The notes below the pieces were generated by a model. The model did not search any database. It was not told the DNA's origin and saw only the letters and a list, made by a program, of their open reading frames with translations. A stretch of DNA of 38,034 nucleotides from NCBI GenBank assembly GCA_029261405.1, contig JAJDBK010000028.1:1-38034 (forward strand). Direction: 5' to 3'. Shown here piece by piece: positions 8,368 through 16,637 of the stretch (positions are counted from its first letter, which is position 1; each line of letters opens with the position of its first letter). Source of the stretch: Nitrospinaceae bacterium (GTDB taxonomy: Bacteria > Nitrospinota_A > UBA7883 > JAJDBK01). The position numbers were made by a program, and so were the translations under genes.

Positions 8368-9375
8368 CTATAGACCTTTCGCTCCGATAAATTTTATCAG
8401 GTCGCGCACTCTTGAGGAGTAACCCCACTCGTTATCGTACCAGCTCATAACTTTAACAGTTGTGCCACCGATAACCCTTGTGGTCATCGAGTCGAATATC
8501 GAAGAGGCCGGGTTTCCGTTGAAATCCTTGGAGACGAGGGGAAGATCGCAATACTCCAGAATGCCCTTAAGTTCGTTTTCCGAAGCCGATTTCATGGCGG
8601 CGTTAACTTCGTCCACCGATGTGGATTTCTCCAATACGCAGGTAAGGTCCACCAGCGATACATTCGGTGTCGGAACCCGGATCGCCAGACCGTCAAGTTT
8701 GCCCTTCAGGTCGGGTAACACCAGCGATACAGCGGCGGCGGCTCCGGTCGAAGTCGGGATCATGGAGACAGCGGCGGAACGGGCGCGGCGAAGGTCACTG
8801 TGGGGAGCGTCGAGAAGGCGTTGGTCTCCAGTATAGGAATGGATGGTTGTCATAAGCCCGTTTACCACGCCGTATGAGTTCATAAGAACTTTTGCCACAG
8901 GCGCGAGGCAGTTTGTGGTGCAAGAGGCGTTCGATATAACATGATGCGACGAGGGGTCGTATGTCTCTTCGTTTACACCCATGACGATGGTGACATCCTC
9001 ATTTTTGGCCGGGGCGGAGATTATGACTTTCTTTGCGCCGGCTGTCAGATGTTTTGCGGCGTCGTCACGTTTGGTGAAAAAACCGGTCGATTCGACGACA
9101 ATATCCACACCCAGCTCTTTCCAGGGCAGATTGGCCGGATCGCGCTCGGCGGTGATACCTATCCGTTTTCCACCTACGATAATGGCGTTCTCTTCGGCTG
9201 TGACATCCTCTTCAAGAATTCCGAAGGTCGAGTCGTATTTCAGCATATGGGCCAGAGTGTTTGCGCTGGTAATATCGTTTACGGATACTACTTCTATCTC
9301 GTTATGCCCCATGCTGGCCCTGAAAACGTTTCTGCCGATACGTCCGAAGCCGTTGATACCTATTTTTAAGGCCAT
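8368..9375 (-). CDS. gap: Glyceraldehyde-3-phosphate dehydrogenase, type I
   Basis: This 335-residue enzyme oxidises glyceraldehyde 3-phosphate to 1,3-bisphosphoglycerate. The NAD-binding start GINGFGRIGRNVFRA, catalytic C152 in SNASCTTNCLAP and H179 in TTIHSYTGDQ are all visible. D34 (SVNDI) is the residue that usually favours NAD over NADP. The ATG at 9375 has a strong GGGAGGG ribosome site. It is the first gene of the gap-pgk-tpiA operon, and a sigma-70-like promoter lies about 70 bases upstream. Confidence 0.98.
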   Translation of the reverse strand: MALKIGINGFGRIGRNVFRASMGHNEIEVVSVNDITSANTLAHMLKYDSTFGILEEDVTAEENAIIVGGKRIGITAERDPANLPWKELGVDIVVESTGFFTKRDDAAKHLTAGAKKVIISAPAKNEDVTIVMGVNEETYDPSSHHVISNASCTTNCLAPVAKVLMNSYGVVNGLMTTIHSYTGDQRLLDAPHSDLRRARSAAVSMIPTSTGAAAAVSLVLPDLKGKLDGLAIRVPTPNVSLVDLTCVLEKSTSVDEVNAAMKSASENELKGILEYCDLPLVSKDFNGNPASSIFDSMTTRVIGGTTVKVMSWYDNEWGYSSRVRDLIKFIGAKGL

Positions 9376-9442
9376 TTATATATCCCTCCCGTGCAGGTAA
9401 ATTAGGATCGTGTAATTTAGTTAGTGGATGATCTGTCTATCA

Positions 9443-9470
9443 AGTATACAGTCAACAGGACGATTCTCAA
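9443..9470 (-). promoter_or_regulatory. Sigma-70-like promoter of gap-pgk-tpiA
   Basis: On the minus strand TTGAGA (9470-9465) and TATACT (9448-9443) are separated by 16 bases. The -10 lies 67 bases before the gap start codon. This is a good match to a housekeeping promoter by eye, with no experimental support. Confidence 0.4.
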
Positions 9471-9543
9471 ACAAACGGTTTTAAGCCAGGGGGGGAAAGG
9501 AGGCTCATTGAAACCAAAAGTATCACCTTTTGCCTGTTTGAAG

Positions 9544-9549
9544 TATAAT
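9544..9549 (+). promoter_or_regulatory. Possible -10 box for the 126-aa gene
   Basis: A perfect TATAAT lies 47 bases before the ATG at 9597. The -35 position has only a weak match. Confidence 0.25.
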
Positions 9550-9596
9550 CCGCATGTGAAGTGTCTTTATCAGAACCAGCATTTTAATATTAATCG

Positions 9597-9977
9597 ATGA
9601 ACCAGATCGCCGGTCAGGAAGTTATATACGACTTCCTGAAACAGTTAGCCGACACCACAGAGGAAGTTTTCGCCAAGGTTGGCGACAGCGACCTGAACTC
9701 CATCGACCATACCATTGTCTTGAGTTATATTGAGTCTGTACGCAAGATACACTTCAGGCTGATGAAGAGTCACAGCCACGAAGAGGGCCGTTCCAGGCTG
9801 ATAGAAAAGTTCTTCAACCATTGGAACAATATTGTGTTCGGAGTCTATTACATCGACGATATATTAAAAAAGAACCAGACCCTCACCGAACGTCAGCACA
9901 CAATTCTCCTGACCACCTTAATGGAGATTAAAAGCTACACGGATAAACACCGCCGTGAGGACGACATCAAAGATTAG
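9597..9977 (+). CDS. Conserved-looking hypothetical protein, 126 aa
   Basis: I do not recognise a family. The product is soluble and probably all-helical, with no signal peptide, membrane segment or metal motif. A His/Glu-rich stretch (KSHSHEEGR, around residues 57-65) lies in the middle, and the C-terminus is charged (DKHRREDDIKD). Codon use and base composition match the neighbours, a -10-like box lies upstream, and the frame fills the space between gap and the reductase gene, so it is likely a real gene. It converges on the reductase with three bases between stop codons. No function is proposed. Confidence 0.65.
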   Translation: MNQIAGQEVIYDFLKQLADTTEEVFAKVGDSDLNSIDHTIVLSYIESVRKIHFRLMKSHSHEEGRSRLIEKFFNHWNNIVFGVYYIDDILKKNQTLTERQHTILLTTLMEIKSYTDKHRREDDIKD

Positions 9978-9980
9978 TCT

Positions 9981-10796
9981 CTACCACCACTTCTCCGAAT
10001 GAATCTGTCCCGGATTCTTTCTGCTGTGTTCCTTGAATCCATCTTTGATGAGGGTTTCGATCATTCCCTCTACCATTCCGGGGTTGCCGCACAGGAAAAC
10101 ATGGGTGTCTTCGGGCGTTGGCTCAAATCCCCACGCTTTCGTGACAAGGCCACTATTCCATATATCCTGTACATAACCTGTCTCTCCCTGCCAATGGTTA
10201 TTCTCCTGTTGCGGTCTGCTTATAGTGGGAAGGTAGGAAAAATCGGGACATTTGGCGGACAAGGTTTCAAGTTCGTCCCGGTACCCAAGATCCCACGAGT
10301 GGGCGGCTCCGTGGATGATGGCGAATTTCCGCTCCGATCCACACATGAAGATAGAACGGATCACGCTTATGTGGGGCGCCAGTCCGGTGCCGGTGGCCAA
10401 CAGAAGAAGGTTTACGTCGTCGGGCGCTTCGTTAACATGAAACACCCCGGCCCCTTTACTCGACAAAAATATCGGGTCCCCCTCCTTTAGTGCGAAGAGC
10501 CTTGGGGTAAACTCACCCGAACGAACGTGGGTCACATAAAACTCCATATACTTCTTCTCCAGCGAGGAAGAGGCGATGGAGTAGGATCTTCTGATAAGTT
10601 TTTCGGGGTCAGGAGTCTCTTCGTCAGGATCACTTACCGGATGTCGGGGCGCTGATCCGGGCAAACCGAGAACAACGAACTGACCAGCAATGAAGTTTGA
10701 AAGATCCCATCCTTCAGGGGCGACTCTGAAGATCGAGAGACCCGGGGAGACTTCTGTAATTTTTGTAACCGTTGCGTTCAATTTAGATTTATTCAT
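9981..10796 (-). CDS. fpr: Ferredoxin/flavodoxin-NADP+ reductase
   Basis: This 271-residue flavoprotein has the FAD-binding signature RRSYSIASS, the NADP-binding LLLLATGTGLAPHISVIR segment, HVFLCGNPGMVEGM, and a C-terminus ending EKWW, where aromatic residues stack on the flavin in bacterial Fpr enzymes. It should pass electrons between NADPH and ferredoxin or flavodoxin in the cytoplasm. A PDxDEETPDPEK-like acidic insertion sits just before the FAD motif, slightly lengthening the N-terminal barrel. It lies 30 bases after arsC on the same strand. The electron-carrier partner is not encoded in the window. Confidence 0.9.
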   Translation of the reverse strand: MNKSKLNATVTKITEVSPGLSIFRVAPEGWDLSNFIAGQFVVLGLPGSAPRHPVSDPDEETPDPEKLIRRSYSIASSSLEKKYMEFYVTHVRSGEFTPRLFALKEGDPIFLSSKGAGVFHVNEAPDDVNLLLLATGTGLAPHISVIRSIFMCGSERKFAIIHGAAHSWDLGYRDELETLSAKCPDFSYLPTISRPQQENNHWQGETGYVQDIWNSGLVTKAWGFEPTPEDTHVFLCGNPGMVEGMIETLIKDGFKEHSRKNPGQIHSEKWW

Positions 10797-10826
10797 TTTA
10801 TCAGTCGGCTCCTTTTAAAGGTCATG

Positions 10827-11249
10827 CTACAGAAATGGTGAATCCTCTATGTAACGCCGAATCTCGTCGCGGACTTCCCGGAACGCCGACATCTTTTCTG
10901 ATTCAGTCTTTGCGTTGGCGGCGAGTTTTGGCGGATCCCTGAACGGCTTCCTTATAACCTTCGCTGTTCCACTAAAAGTGGGGCATTCAGAGTCGGTAAC
11001 GTCGCAAACAATTATAACGTAGTCGAACTCAACTTCGTTAAGGTCATCAACAGTTTTTGACGTATGGCCTGAAATATCCACGCCAGCCTCGGCCATGATC
11101 TTTATGGCGTCAGGATTCACAACGGCGGACCTTATCCCGGCGGAATAAGGTTCTATCGTATCGCTTTTCAGATGTCGCGCCCAACCTTCGGCCATCTGGC
11201 TTCGGCACGAGTTTATGGCGCACAAAAACAGAACTTTCGTTTTTTCCAT
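10827..11249 (-). CDS. arsC: Arsenate reductase, thioredoxin-coupled type
   Basis: This 140-residue protein has the low-molecular-weight phosphatase fold. The P-loop C-x5-R is C10 to R16 (CAINSCRS). The redox pair C82 and C89 (CDVTDSECP) and the catalytic Asp D105 (RDPP) fall at the same numbers as in the well-studied pI258 ArsC. These cysteines distinguish true arsenate reductases from protein phosphatases. It reduces arsenate to arsenite using thioredoxin. No ArsR, ArsB or Acr3 gene is nearby, so it is not in a classic ars operon; it lies between a purine permease and fpr. AGAGAG precedes the ATG. Confidence 0.92.
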   Translation of the reverse strand: MEKTKVLFLCAINSCRSQMAEGWARHLKSDTIEPYSAGIRSAVVNPDAIKIMAEAGVDISGHTSKTVDDLNEVEFDYVIIVCDVTDSECPTFSGTAKVIRKPFRDPPKLAANAKTESEKMSAFREVRDEIRRYIEDSPFL

Positions 11250-11268
11250 TATTTATTCTCTCTTCTTC

Positions 11269-12615
11269 TTACAGGAAAACATATCTGAGAATGAACATGA
11301 CGGTCAACAGGTGTGTAAAGGGGTGGACTGCAAAAAATTGCCCGTTGACGATTTTGAGAGCGGAATAGCAGATAAATCCCGCGCTGATCCCCTCGGTGAT
11401 ACTCAGGGAGAGGGGGGTGATTATGATGGTTATGTACGCTGAAAAGCCACCTGCCGCATCATCCCAATCGATTCTTTTGACAAGTTTCAGCATCAATGAC
11501 CCGACGACTATCAGGGCAGGCGCGATAATCGGATAGAGATAAACCCCTTTGGATATTTCGTAACCACCCCCGATGGTCTGGGCCAGAGGATAGAAAAATA
11601 TGGCTATAAAAAAAAGCAGGCCTGTGAACAAGGAGGCAAGACCTGTCCGACCACCGGCGGAAATCCCGGAAGCGCTCTCTATATAAGAAGTCACGGTCGA
11701 TGTGCCGAGCAACGCTCCAACCACCGTACCGCCCGCGTCGGCGGCGAGGGCTTTTTCCGCTCCGGGCAGCTTTCCCTTCTCATCGAGCAGGTTTGCGGAG
11801 GAGGCGAGGCCGATAAGTGTGCCGACCGAATCGAAAAGATCGAGAAAGAAGAAGATAGCGATCACCACCAGGAACTGGGGATGGGCAAAAAGCCCGCCAA
11901 AATCGAGACTCAACATCGTCGGCGAGATAGAAGGTGGAGTTGAGAGGATACCGTGAAAAGTAGCAAGTCCGAAGGGGAGGGCTGTCACGGTAGTTATCAT
12001 GATTCCCCAGAGTATGGCGCCTCTGACTTTTCTTATGGTAAGCGCCATGATCGCAAGCGTTCCGAAAGCTGTCAGCAGAACCGGAGGGGAAGTGACATCT
12101 CCTAACCCCACCAAGACACCCGGCGCATCGACAATAACTCCACCCCATTGCAGACCGAGCATGGCGATGAGAAGACCTATGCCGACGGCAAGCCCGTAAC
12201 GGAGCGATTCCGGGATGGCGTCGACAACCTTTTCGCGGAAACCGAACAACGAAAGGAAGAGAAACAGAGACCCGGAGAGGAAGACCGCCGCCAACGCCTG
12301 GTTCCACGTTAAACCGAAACCACCTGTGGCCGTTGTCCCACACACGGTGAGTGCGAAGAAGAAGTTGTGCCCCATGGCCGGCGCCAGCGCAATAGGATAG
12401 TTTGCAAGAAAAGCCATCAGGATCGAGGCTAATCCTGATGAAATGCAGGTAGCCACCATAACGGCGCCAAAGTCCATGCCTGCCATGGAGAGAACCGCCG
12501 GTTGCACAAAAACGATGTAACTCATGGTCAGAAAAGTGGTGGCTCCAGCCACCGCTTCCGTGCCGACCGTCGTGTTCCGCTTGTCGAGCAGAAAGAGATC
12601 GTTCAGAAAACGCAT
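11269..12615 (-). CDS. NCS2-family purine permease (AzgA/PbuG-like)
   Basis: This 448-residue inner-membrane protein has about 12-14 hydrophobic segments. The family signature near the N-terminus (VAGATTFLTMSYIVFVQP), the NYPIALAPAMGHNFFFA loop of helix 3, the FFFLDLFDSVGTLIG segment and the GTSTVTSYIESASGISAGGR loop match the adenine/hypoxanthine/guanine branch of NCS2 transporters. These are proton symporters for purine bases. The ATG at 12615 has GGAATATGGA upstream, a weak ribosome site. arsC follows after 19 bases, though no functional link is evident. Confidence 0.92.
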   Translation of the reverse strand: MRFLNDLFLLDKRNTTVGTEAVAGATTFLTMSYIVFVQPAVLSMAGMDFGAVMVATCISSGLASILMAFLANYPIALAPAMGHNFFFALTVCGTTATGGFGLTWNQALAAVFLSGSLFLFLSLFGFREKVVDAIPESLRYGLAVGIGLLIAMLGLQWGGVIVDAPGVLVGLGDVTSPPVLLTAFGTLAIMALTIRKVRGAILWGIMITTVTALPFGLATFHGILSTPPSISPTMLSLDFGGLFAHPQFLVVIAIFFFLDLFDSVGTLIGLASSANLLDEKGKLPGAEKALAADAGGTVVGALLGTSTVTSYIESASGISAGGRTGLASLFTGLLFFIAIFFYPLAQTIGGGYEISKGVYLYPIIAPALIVVGSLMLKLVKRIDWDDAAGGFSAYITIIITPLSLSITEGISAGFICYSALKIVNGQFFAVHPFTHLLTVMFILRYVFL

Positions 12616-12667
12616 TCCATATTCCGGGGTATTTCAGATGGCGAATTGTACCACAGGATCGAATCGT

Positions 12668-12705
12668 AAAAAAAAAGGCCGGACAACGTATTATGTCGTC
12701 CGGCC
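12668..12705 (-). terminator. Intrinsic terminator downstream of the porin gene
   Basis: On the minus strand GGCCGGAC (12705-12698) pairs with GTCCGGCC (12684-12677), followed at once by nine T residues (12676-12668). This is a textbook rho-independent terminator. It lies about 115 bases after the porin stop and separates that transcript from the permease gene. Confidence 0.9.
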
Positions 12706-12734
12706 CCTTCTTAAACTTTCATAAACGCCCCGGA

Positions 12735-12818
12735 GGCAGGTGGCTCAAGCCACCCCCCGACGCGAACGTAAACCGACTATCGGTTCCTAGCGTCAGCGTA
12801 ACTGGCCGTGGCCCTGCC
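12735..12818. other. Structured element between the porin stop and its terminator
   Basis: Several nested stems are visible by eye: GGCAGG (12735-12740) with CCTGCC (12813-12818); GGTGGC-TCAA-GCCACC (12739-12754); GACGC (12759-12763) with GCGTC (12790-12794); and AACCG-ACTAT-CGGTT (12771-12785). The first two compete for two bases. Because stems are symmetric, either strand could form them; on the minus strand it would be a 3' untranslated structure ahead of the terminator. Read on the plus strand the junction bases loosely recall a c-di-GMP-I (GEMM) aptamer, but key positions differ and no plus-strand gene follows. It is reported as a structure of unknown role. Confidence 0.45.
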
Positions 12819-12819
12819 A

Positions 12820-14064
12820 CTAGAATTGGTAGACCATTTTGAATGCGAGCGAGGATTCTGAGTCCTTGGAATTGCCGTCCTTGTCGTGGAATGTATTCTC
12901 ATTTGAAGTTGTCTGTCGGTATTCGGCGAGGAACTCAAGCTCGTGGCTCATATGGTAGAGAGGAGCTATGGTGAACGAGTTTCTGGTCTCATCTACAGCG
13001 TTACCGAATCTTGCGCCACCTTCGTCGTGGAACGAGTCGTACCGGAGGGTCACACCCATATGGTTGGCAAACACATAGTGACCGACCAATAGAAAACCGG
13101 TCCATTTGGCGTCATCGCCCGGTGTTACCAGAGACTGCCCGTCGAAAGTTCCGATGTTAAGCTCGAAACCGATGGTCAGATGTTCCATAGGCTCATACGT
13201 AACATCGACATCGAATACCGTAAGCTTGGCTGTGGTGACCGAAGCGGACGCTCCAGTGAAATGGCCGGAAGCGACCGGTTCTTCAGCCGCCCCGGCTGTG
13301 TCGTGGGATGTATCCGTAGTGGTTGTGTCGCTGGAAGTATCTTCCGCCGGGGTAGAGTCATGAGAGGTGTCGCCGCCGCTACCTTCCGTCGCAAAGCCGT
13401 TTTCATTTCCGCTAATGAAGGAGAAGCCGATGTTCAATCCTTCCATCGGAGTGACGCCGAGTCTACCGCCGAATGTTTTATCGGTGTTGTCGTCTCCGTT
13501 GTTGTCCCATCCGTTTACCACATAGACCGAATAGTCGATCATGTCCCCGGCGGATCCCGAGACCATGGCGCCTGTAAGGTTGGTCGGCAGACCATAATCG
13601 AAAACCATGGCGTGGGAGAACTGCAACATTTCGTTCGGATCGAGAAGCTCCCATCCTATCGGCGCGTTGAACTTACCGAAGGAGAGGACAGCCGGGCCTA
13701 CACCTACCCATACATATCCCTGCTCCAGAACATTGTCACCATTGGTTTCTTCACCAACCAGGTGTTGAAGGTCGATCCTAAATCCGCCAATGTCCCCGAC
13801 ATCTTTTGTAATATCTAGCTCCGCCTGCTCTAACAGGAAGGTCGATTCGTCATGGTTCGGTACATTGTGGTATGCGGTCTCAAGAAAACCTGTAATACCA
13901 AAACCGAGACCAGTATCAGCGCTCGCTGAAGAGTGAGTCTCCGCAGGCGCCTCATGCCCGGAAGCCGCGCGCTCATCGGCTGGCGCAGGATGGTCGCTGG
14001 CAAAAACCGGCGCGCCCTGTAGAAGAAAAATGGCGGCCAGGGCCATCATCATAAACCTTTTCAT
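12820..14064 (-). CDS. Outer-membrane beta-barrel porin (OmpL/BBP2-like)
   Basis: The product has about 414 residues. The start at 14064 is chosen because AGAGGAG lies six bases upstream and it begins a signal peptide (MKRFMMMALAAIFLLQGAPVFA). A short His/Ala/Ser-rich linker follows. The barrel shows alternating strands, the segment SFGKFNAPIGWELLDPNEMLQ and nearby SHAMVFDYGLP that are typical of the BBP2/OmpL-like porin family, and a C-terminal QF for BAM recognition. A Ser/Thr/Asp-rich low-complexity loop (about residues 228-267, bases 13264-13383) interrupts the barrel, probably at the cell surface. It is monocistronic, with its own terminator. The solute is unknown. Confidence 0.85.
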   Translation of the reverse strand: MKRFMMMALAAIFLLQGAPVFASDHPAPADERAASGHEAPAETHSSASADTGLGFGITGFLETAYHNVPNHDESTFLLEQAELDITKDVGDIGGFRIDLQHLVGEETNGDNVLEQGYVWVGVGPAVLSFGKFNAPIGWELLDPNEMLQFSHAMVFDYGLPTNLTGAMVSGSAGDMIDYSVYVVNGWDNNGDDNTDKTFGGRLGVTPMEGLNIGFSFISGNENGFATEGSGGDTSHDSTPAEDTSSDTTTTDTSHDTAGAAEEPVASGHFTGASASVTTAKLTVFDVDVTYEPMEHLTIGFELNIGTFDGQSLVTPGDDAKWTGFLLVGHYVFANHMGVTLRYDSFHDEGGARFGNAVDETRNSFTIAPLYHMSHELEFLAEYRQTTSNENTFHDKDGNSKDSESSLAFKMVYQF

Positions 14065-14201
14065 TTTTTGCTCCTCTGACTTTTCCATAATAAAATTAAC
14101 TAACGTTTTGTTTATGAAAAGCTCCCCTACGAGTTTTTCAAAGGTCGAATATTAACCTTTTCCAAAAAATAATACAATGTGACTTCCCGATTCCTTCTGG
14201 T

Positions 14202-14229
14202 TTGAAATATTGGGTTGTATGAATAATAG
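14202..14229 (+). promoter_or_regulatory. Possible promoter of the ATP-grasp/alcohol dehydrogenase pair
   Basis: TTGAAA (14202-14207) and TAATAG (14224-14229) are separated by 16 bases. Transcription from it would start near 14236, which fits translation from the ATG at 14278 rather than from an upstream TTG at 14233. Confidence 0.35.
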
Positions 14230-14277
14230 CCATTGGCTATGTTATACTTCCCGGAATTATGGATTAATCCTGAGAAA

Positions 14278-15426
14278 ATGTCTGATATACCTGCTGGTGA
14301 TCCGCTCCTGCTTGTAGGAGACAGTTTTCGCTATCTTGCGATGAATGCTGTGCGCCATGGCAGAAATGTCAAGGCCGTGGTCCACTCCTCCTCTTTCGAC
14401 CTGGAAACGGTTGCGCCCGTAAAAAGAGTCGAAAGACCTGCGCCAAACCGGTTCGACCCGTATGGGCTTATCTCCGCAACAACAGGAGAGAAGAATTCCG
14501 GCATTGTCTACGGTCCCGGTTTTGAAAACCATGTCATCGCCTTGTCCAGGCTGGGAGACACCGGACAGGTGTACGGATGTTCTATGGAAACCGTCCGCAT
14601 GACCCGCGACCCCGAATCGCTCAAGCGAGCCTCTAAAGCCTGGAACTTCCAATACCCCGAGATCTACTATATGAAAAGTGACCTCGACGTCACTATGGAT
14701 TGGGTGGGTAAACCTGTGGCCACTCACAGCGGCGGCGTTCATATGGTGGCGCCCGGGGGTAACGAGGAGAAGGGTTTCTACTACCAGAGCCACATCAATG
14801 GCATACCCTCATCGGCGGCGGTTGTCTCTGATGGGTCGGAGGCTTTTGTTCTGGGGGTCGTGGCCCGGATATGCGGCGATGAAACTTTCGGAGCCGAGGG
14901 GTTTACACGCTCAGGAGGAATTTTCCCTCATCCATTCGCGGACGAAGCGATGGAGCAGGTAACAAATATCGCCGACGCTCTCACTCTGGAGTTTGATATC
15001 AAGGGGTTGTGGAGTTTTAACTTCATATATGACGGTCGCGTGACCCTGTTATCGGTCCACCCTCGACCATCCTGGTCGGTCGGTCTGGTAGGCGCCGCCA
15101 CCTGGAACGACCTTCTCGGTCTGCACATCGACAGCGTTACCAAAAAATATTCAAATATCATAATCGACCCCGGTTCCATGGCCTCTTATTATGCCGAGGC
15201 CGCGGTTCGGGCCAAGCGCGACGTTGTCTTTACCGGCGCCAGACAGTGGATTGAGAAAGGCGCCAGGGATATCCCCCTCGACGGTACCCTTATCACCGCT
15301 GGTGAACCTCTGCTGACCGTCTGCGCCGTCGATAAAACCTATGGTATGGTCATGGAAAAATTGCGGGCTAAAGCCTCCGAAGTCTACAAGCTCCTTCAAA
15401 CCACCGAGACCGTATCACCTCTCTGA
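14278..15426 (+). CDS. ATP-grasp-fold ligase-like protein
   Basis: The product has 382 residues from MSDIPAGD. It opens with a Rossmann-like pre-ATP-grasp segment (LLLVGDSFRYLAMNAVRHG) and GIVYGPGFENH. It then shows ATP-grasp features: KPVATHSGGVHMV as the nucleotide-binding strand and Gly-rich loop, and FYYQSHINGIPSSAAVVSDG, which matches the pattern of uncharacterised ATP-grasp carboligase-like proteins (COG2232 type). Such enzymes join a carboxylate to an amine or thiol through an acyl phosphate. The ATG at 14278 is preferred over a TTG 45 bases upstream because the family core starts here. The stop lies 10 bases before the iron alcohol dehydrogenase gene, suggesting a shared pathway. The substrate is unknown. 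Confidence 0.7.
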   Translation: MSDIPAGDPLLLVGDSFRYLAMNAVRHGRNVKAVVHSSSFDLETVAPVKRVERPAPNRFDPYGLISATTGEKNSGIVYGPGFENHVIALSRLGDTGQVYGCSMETVRMTRDPESLKRASKAWNFQYPEIYYMKSDLDVTMDWVGKPVATHSGGVHMVAPGGNEEKGFYYQSHINGIPSSAAVVSDGSEAFVLGVVARICGDETFGAEGFTRSGGIFPHPFADEAMEQVTNIADALTLEFDIKGLWSFNFIYDGRVTLLSVHPRPSWSVGLVGAATWNDLLGLHIDSVTKKYSNIIIDPGSMASYYAEAAVRAKRDVVFTGARQWIEKGARDIPLDGTLITAGEPLLTVCAVDKTYGMVMEKLRAKASEVYKLLQTTETVSPL

Positions 15427-15436
15427 TATAGCGCCT

Positions 15437-16603
15437 ATGGACAACTTTGTATTCCAGAACCGCACAAAAATAGTATTCGGCAAGGATAGTGTCGATAATG
15501 TAGGTGAAGAGACCGCCAGGATTGGTGGGAAGATACTGCTCGTCACCGGAGGCGGGAGTGTGCGACCTACAGGTCTGCTCGACAAAAGTGTGACCATGTG
15601 CGAACGCGCCGGTCTTACCCTGGAGTTTCTGGAGGGGGTGGAGGCGAACCCGGATGTCGAATCTGTCCGGGAGGGGGTCAATATCTGCCGTTCAAAGGAT
15701 GTGGACGCCCTTCTGGCAATCGGAGGTGGAAGCGTAATCGACGCCGCCAAAGCGATCGCCCTGGCCTCTCAATATGAGGGCGACCCGTGGGATCTTTTCG
15801 GGAAGAAAATTAAACCTGAAAGCGCCCTGCCGTTGGGAGTTGTGCTTACCCTCTCCGCCACAGGCTCCGAAGCAAACGGCAACACCGTCATCTCGAACCG
15901 CGCCCTCGGCAGGAAGGCCGCATATTACCATCCAGAGTTGTACCCGCGCTTTTCCATCCTCGACCCTACGCTCACCTACTCCGTTCCGGCGGACCAGACC
16001 GCTTTTGGTTCGATAGATATTCTGACTCACGTTTACGAGCAGTATTTCCACACAGCCAAGGATACGCCGTTACAGGACGGCATTGCGGAGTCGATTATTC
16101 AAACTGCGCTCAGGAACACTCCCGTTGCCCTTGATAACCCGACTGACTATACTGCCAGGGCAAACCTGATGTGGGGGGGCGCTCTGGCCTTAAACGGCCT
16201 GTTAAGTTCCGGGGCGAAAGGGGACTGGGCCTGCCATATAATCGGCCATGAACTGACTGCGCGATACGGAATAGCTCATGGCGCCGTGCTGGGGGTTCTT
16301 TTCCCTGCCTGGATGAAAAAAATTTATCCCCGTGATATCGACCGGTTCTACCAGTTTGCGGTGAATGTATGGGGTGTCACGCCAAACACCGAAGAAAAGG
16401 AGAAAGTTGTTCTTGCTGGTATCGAGGTTATTAAAAAATTCTACAAGGAAAAACTGGGAGTCGGTGTCACCTTGAAAGATTACGGAATTGACGACAAAAA
16501 GTTTGACCTGATGGCGGAGGCGGCGACTGGTTCCGGAACTCTGGGTGGTTTTGCCGCTTTATCAAAAGAGGATGTAAGGGATATTCTACTGCTGGCTCTT
16601 TAA
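15437..16603 (+). CDS. Iron-containing alcohol dehydrogenase (YqhD/BdhA-like)
   Basis: This 388-residue enzyme starts MDNFVFQNRTKIVFGKDS, the standard N-terminus of the butanol dehydrogenase/YqhD branch. GGGSVIDAAKAIAL is the nucleotide-binding loop. The iron ligands are the Asp and His of SIDILTHVYEQYF and the two His of IIGHELTARYGIAHGAVLG. It should reduce aldehydes to alcohols with NADPH in the cytoplasm. A longer frame from 15341 overlaps the upstream gene and is rejected. The 10-base spacing from the ATP-grasp gene implies one operon, so its aldehyde may be related to the product or substrate of that enzyme. Confidence 0.92.
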   Translation: MDNFVFQNRTKIVFGKDSVDNVGEETARIGGKILLVTGGGSVRPTGLLDKSVTMCERAGLTLEFLEGVEANPDVESVREGVNICRSKDVDALLAIGGGSVIDAAKAIALASQYEGDPWDLFGKKIKPESALPLGVVLTLSATGSEANGNTVISNRALGRKAAYYHPELYPRFSILDPTLTYSVPADQTAFGSIDILTHVYEQYFHTAKDTPLQDGIAESIIQTALRNTPVALDNPTDYTARANLMWGGALALNGLLSSGAKGDWACHIIGHELTARYGIAHGAVLGVLFPAWMKKIYPRDIDRFYQFAVNVWGVTPNTEEKEKVVLAGIEVIKKFYKEKLGVGVTLKDYGIDDKKFDLMAEAATGSGTLGGFAALSKEDVRDILLLAL

Positions 16604-16637
16604 CGGAGGGTAATCCGCCTTCATGCCGGGCCTTTTA

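Noticed and set aside
10827-12615. An arsenic-resistance operon
   Set aside because: Only arsC is present; the neighbouring transporter is clearly an NCS2 purine permease, and no arsR or arsenite exporter is found.
12735-12818. c-di-GMP-I (GEMM) riboswitch on the plus strand
   Set aside because: The hairpin and some junction bases look similar, but the consensus core differs at several positions and no plus-strand gene follows for more than 1 kb.
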